The notes under the pieces: generated by a model
The model's input: only the letters and a program-made list of their open reading frames with translations
The model's database searches: none
Told to the model about the DNA's origin: nothing
Part shown: one piece after another, positions 62,000 to 64,000 of the stretch
Position numbering within the stretch: the first letter of the stretch is position 1
How the letters are laid out: each line of letters begins with the position of its first letter
Translations under genes and position numbers: made by a program
DNA from: Bacteroidales bacterium
GTDB lineage: Bacteria; Bacteroidota; Bacteroidia; Bacteroidales; F082
Reading direction: 5' to 3'
DNA length: 64,000 nucleotides
Assembly (NCBI GenBank): GCA_023229245.1
Contig: JALNZU010000014.1
Span: 1-64,000 of the forward strand

Positions 62000-63604
62000 A
62001 TGACTGATAAAATTCAGCTGTTTTCCTATTTTCTTTTAGCCAGTATTTCAGGTGTATTAATGCATGTATCCTGGTATCCTGCTGGTCATGTTTTTTTGAT
62101 CTTTATCGCTTTTGTTCCGATTCTTTATTTGGTTCAACTCAAAGGGATCAATAGCTGGCATTTGTTTCTATCTTCATTTATTAGTTTCTTTCTCTTTCAT
62201 GTGTTGGCTGGCTATTGGATGTATAGTTCAACGTTTTTGGGAAGCCTGTTAGCGCATATATTCAACTCGGCTTATATGGCCTGGATAATCTGGGTTTATT
62301 ATCAATGGCGTAAGCGATTTCGTTTTGAAAAGGGAAATATTTTGTTGTTGTGGGCATTATGGCTTAGCTTTGAATGGGTACATCAATATTGGGGGTTAGC
62401 TTGGCCCTGGTTTACGTTAGGGCATGTGTTTGCCGAAAAACCTATGTGGATTCAATGGTATTCATATACCGGATCGGCAGGTGGAACAGCATGGATATTA
62501 GCAGGTAATAGCCTTATCACTAGTTGTGTGTTATCAATTAGTCGAAGGGATTATAAAAAAGCTATCAGAGAATTTGTGATAGTTTGTGCGTTGATTTTTC
62601 TACCCATAGCTATCTCCTTTCAATTAGTAGCCAAGCAAGCTGAAGCTAAGCAGCTTATGCAAGTGGTTGTTGTTCAGCCTAATATTCATCCTACTAAGGA
62701 GAAATTCGATGGATTAGGTGCAGAACAACAACTTGAGCGCGCCTTGGTGCTAGCTGAAAAAGCTGTTACACAGGAAACTGAACTGCTTGTTTTTCCCGAA
62801 ACCATGTTAGTGTCTTACTTGGATGAGATTTCTTTGGCTGAAGAACCCCTTATTGAAAAAATACGTCAGTTTCAGAAAGCATATCCCCGACTTGTAGTAT
62901 TAACCGGTGCCTTCACCAGGAAGACTGCCGATTGGCATTTCTCCGATGCCCAAAAAACTATTGAAGACAGCCTTACCTATGTGTTGTATAATAGCATATT
63001 GTTGATCGATTCAACCTCTTTTCAAGTTTATCATAAGAGTAAATTGGTTCCATTAGTCGAGAAGCAGCCTTTTGCATTTTTGATGAAGCCTTTGCAAAAG
63101 TATATCGAACGGTCAGGTGGTTTTTTTGGCAGCTATGGAACACATAATACCCATCGTTTGTTCCGGTTGTCTTCAGGCTATTACCTAAAGCCTTTGATTT
63201 GTTTTGAGTCGGCTTTCTCACATTATGGAGCTGTTAGTGGTTCAGCTGCATTGATGGTAATCGTTACTAACGATGGATGGTGGAAGAGCAGCGGAGGCTA
63301 TTATCAGCATTTGCAATTAGCCCGATTGCGGGCAATAGAAAACGGATTGTGGGTTGTCCGTGCTGCCAATACGGGTATCTCCGCTATTATAGACCCAAAA
63401 GGGAATATTATATCTTCTACAGTATATGGCGAGCAAGCCAGCTTGACAGCAAATATCCCCTTGTTGAAAACACATACTTTCTTTCAGCAATTCCCTTGGT
63501 TAGCTGTAGTTCTGTTGGTGTCACCGGGTTGGATCATGGTGTTGGCAGCTTATTGGGTAGCCTCCAAACCCGTTATGGGTTCTAAAGCTAAAACAAAGCC
63601 TTAA
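62000..63604 (+). CDS. lnt: Apolipoprotein N-acyltransferase
   Basis: A 534-residue protein with about six N-terminal membrane helices and a periplasmic nitrilase domain with Glu near 266 (LLVFPETM), Lys near 345 (YHKSKLVPLVEKQPF) and Cys near 401 (LICFESAFSHYG), plus a last membrane helix. It N-acylates lipoproteins, in keeping with the many lipoproteins in this window. Its stop overlaps that of the GNAT gene by 4 bp, convergent. Confidence 0.94.
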   Translation: MTDKIQLFSYFLLASISGVLMHVSWYPAGHVFLIFIAFVPILYLVQLKGINSWHLFLSSFISFFLFHVLAGYWMYSSTFLGSLLAHIFNSAYMAWIIWVYYQWRKRFRFEKGNILLLWALWLSFEWVHQYWGLAWPWFTLGHVFAEKPMWIQWYSYTGSAGGTAWILAGNSLITSCVLSISRRDYKKAIREFVIVCALIFLPIAISFQLVAKQAEAKQLMQVVVVQPNIHPTKEKFDGLGAEQQLERALVLAEKAVTQETELLVFPETMLVSYLDEISLAEEPLIEKIRQFQKAYPRLVVLTGAFTRKTADWHFSDAQKTIEDSLTYVLYNSILLIDSTSFQVYHKSKLVPLVEKQPFAFLMKPLQKYIERSGGFFGSYGTHNTHRLFRLSSGYYLKPLICFESAFSHYGAVSGSAALMVIVTNDGWWKSSGGYYQHLQLARLRAIENGLWVVRAANTGISAIIDPKGNIISSTVYGEQASLTANIPLLKTHTFFQQFPWLAVVLLVSPGWIMVLAAYWVASKPVMGSKAKTKP

Positions 63605-63888
63605 ACCAATATGTCTTTTTTATCGGGATACCGTTCAAACCATTTTACTACATACGGACATATAGCCTGTAACTTGAGCTTGTTGTTTTGGGCATATTCT
63701 GTCGCATAAGCTACTAGTTTTGAGGCTATCTGCTGCCCACGCAGTTCATCCGAAACAAAAGTATGAATCAGTTGTAACACACCTTCAGGGTCTTCAAAAT
63801 AATACAAAAAGGCAATGCGATCGCAATCTTTATTAATATAAAAATTACCTGTACGTACATTTTGCTCATGTCTGATCTTCCATTCCAT
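63601..63888 (-). CDS. Small GNAT-type acetyltransferase (YjdJ/NATD1-like)
   Basis: A 95-residue protein from ATG 63888. A short acetyl-CoA-binding core is visible: IHTFVSDELRGQQIASKLVAYATEYA (key part RGQQIASKLV), then LQAICPYVVKWFERYP. Length and the CPYVVKW end match the minimal GNAT family of YjdJ/NATD1 type. Substrate unknown. The longest frame starts two codons earlier at TTG. Confidence 0.88.
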   Translation of the reverse strand: MEWKIRHEQNVRTGNFYINKDCDRIAFLYYFEDPEGVLQLIHTFVSDELRGQQIASKLVAYATEYAQNNKLKLQAICPYVVKWFERYPDKKDILV

Positions 63889-63967
63889 AGCCAAAATATT
63901 TCTGACGAATATACTGATTTTTGTAACAGATTTTTATTAAGTGGAAGTTCAAATACTTAATTTTTTT

Positions 63968-63985
63968 ATACGGCTTAGTCCGTAT
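63968..63985. repeat. Inverted repeat ATACGG-N6-CCGTAT
   Basis: Perfect 6-bp arms around CTTAGT at the right edge of the window. The T-run is on its left side only, so it is not a canonical rightward terminator. A role cannot be given because the neighbouring gene lies outside the window. Confidence 0.5.
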
Positions 63986-64000
63986 GACTTGATTGTTCTT

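Noticed and set aside
63968..63985. Right-edge hairpin as a rho-independent terminator
   Set aside because: The T-run lies upstream, not downstream, on the plus strand, and A residues follow on the minus strand.
1..64000. CRISPR arrays, tRNA or rRNA genes, intact insertion sequences
   Set aside because: No regularly spaced repeats, cloverleaf-like sequences, rRNA motifs or transposase-like proteins were found by reading; a covariance-model scan would settle it.

Overview
The window comes from a chromosome of a Bacteroidota bacterium that I cannot place more finely. The evidence is the recurrent TAnnTTTG -7 element upstream of many genes, a type IX secretion C-terminal domain, DUF4837 and GldH-like lipoproteins, a UpxY-type NusG paralogue, a Bacteroidota-style split ATP synthase operon and about 60% A+T. 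No tRNA, rRNA, CRISPR array, prophage or intact insertion sequence was seen.

Layout. 0-1 kb: a gene running off the left edge, a small DpnD/PcfM-like ORF and what looks like a C-terminally broken restriction-endonuclease-like gene. 1-14 kb: envelope and metabolic genes: GH63 glycosidase, an aspartate ammonia-lyase fused to a cyclic-nucleotide-binding domain, lipoproteins, an MltD-like transglycosylase with three LysM domains, TatA, a secreted PPAD-like peptidylarginine deiminase with a T9SS tail, a CPA2 antiporter, RidA and DUF3109. 14.9-23.7 kb: a denitrification island. norCBQDEF (nitric oxide reductase and its maturation genes) runs rightward and converges on a leftward group: an Rrf2/NsrR-like Fe-S regulator, a nirK-cytochrome c fusion, a SUMF1-fold protein and SCO1. 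Together these would turn nitrite into nitrous oxide under NO-responsive control. An 11-bp motif, TAATTTAAG(A/G)T, lies upstream of norC, nirK and rrf2 and is a candidate operator.

24-34 kb: cysS, an ArsR repressor with a perfect 8-8-8 operator-like palindrome, adenine deaminase, an MFS exporter, a GT9 transferase, TatD and asparaginase. 33.5-38.4 kb: a leftward exopolysaccharide operon front end (Wza-like exporter, Wzc-like kinase with a (Gly-Tyr)14 tail, UpxY, UDP-sugar epimerase). 38.5-42 kb: GldH-like lipoprotein, dnaG, two small unknown genes and PspC. 42-48 kb: a five-gene leftward operon with overlapping genes (DPM1-like GT2, methyltransferase, FrhB-like protein, flippase-like protein, GT-C-like membrane enzyme), probably building a lipid-linked glycan. 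48-49.4 kb: an ECF sigma / membrane anti-sigma / Spy-like operon.

49.5-54.6 kb: atpBEFHAG without atpD or atpC. 55-64 kb: uridine kinase, a seven-repeat propeller lipoprotein, DUF1289, a methionine-type aminotransferase with an overlapping omega-amidase-like nitrilase, trkA-trkH, lnt and a small GNAT protein. Several start codons were moved downstream because the longest frame begins at the TTG inside the -7 box itself.
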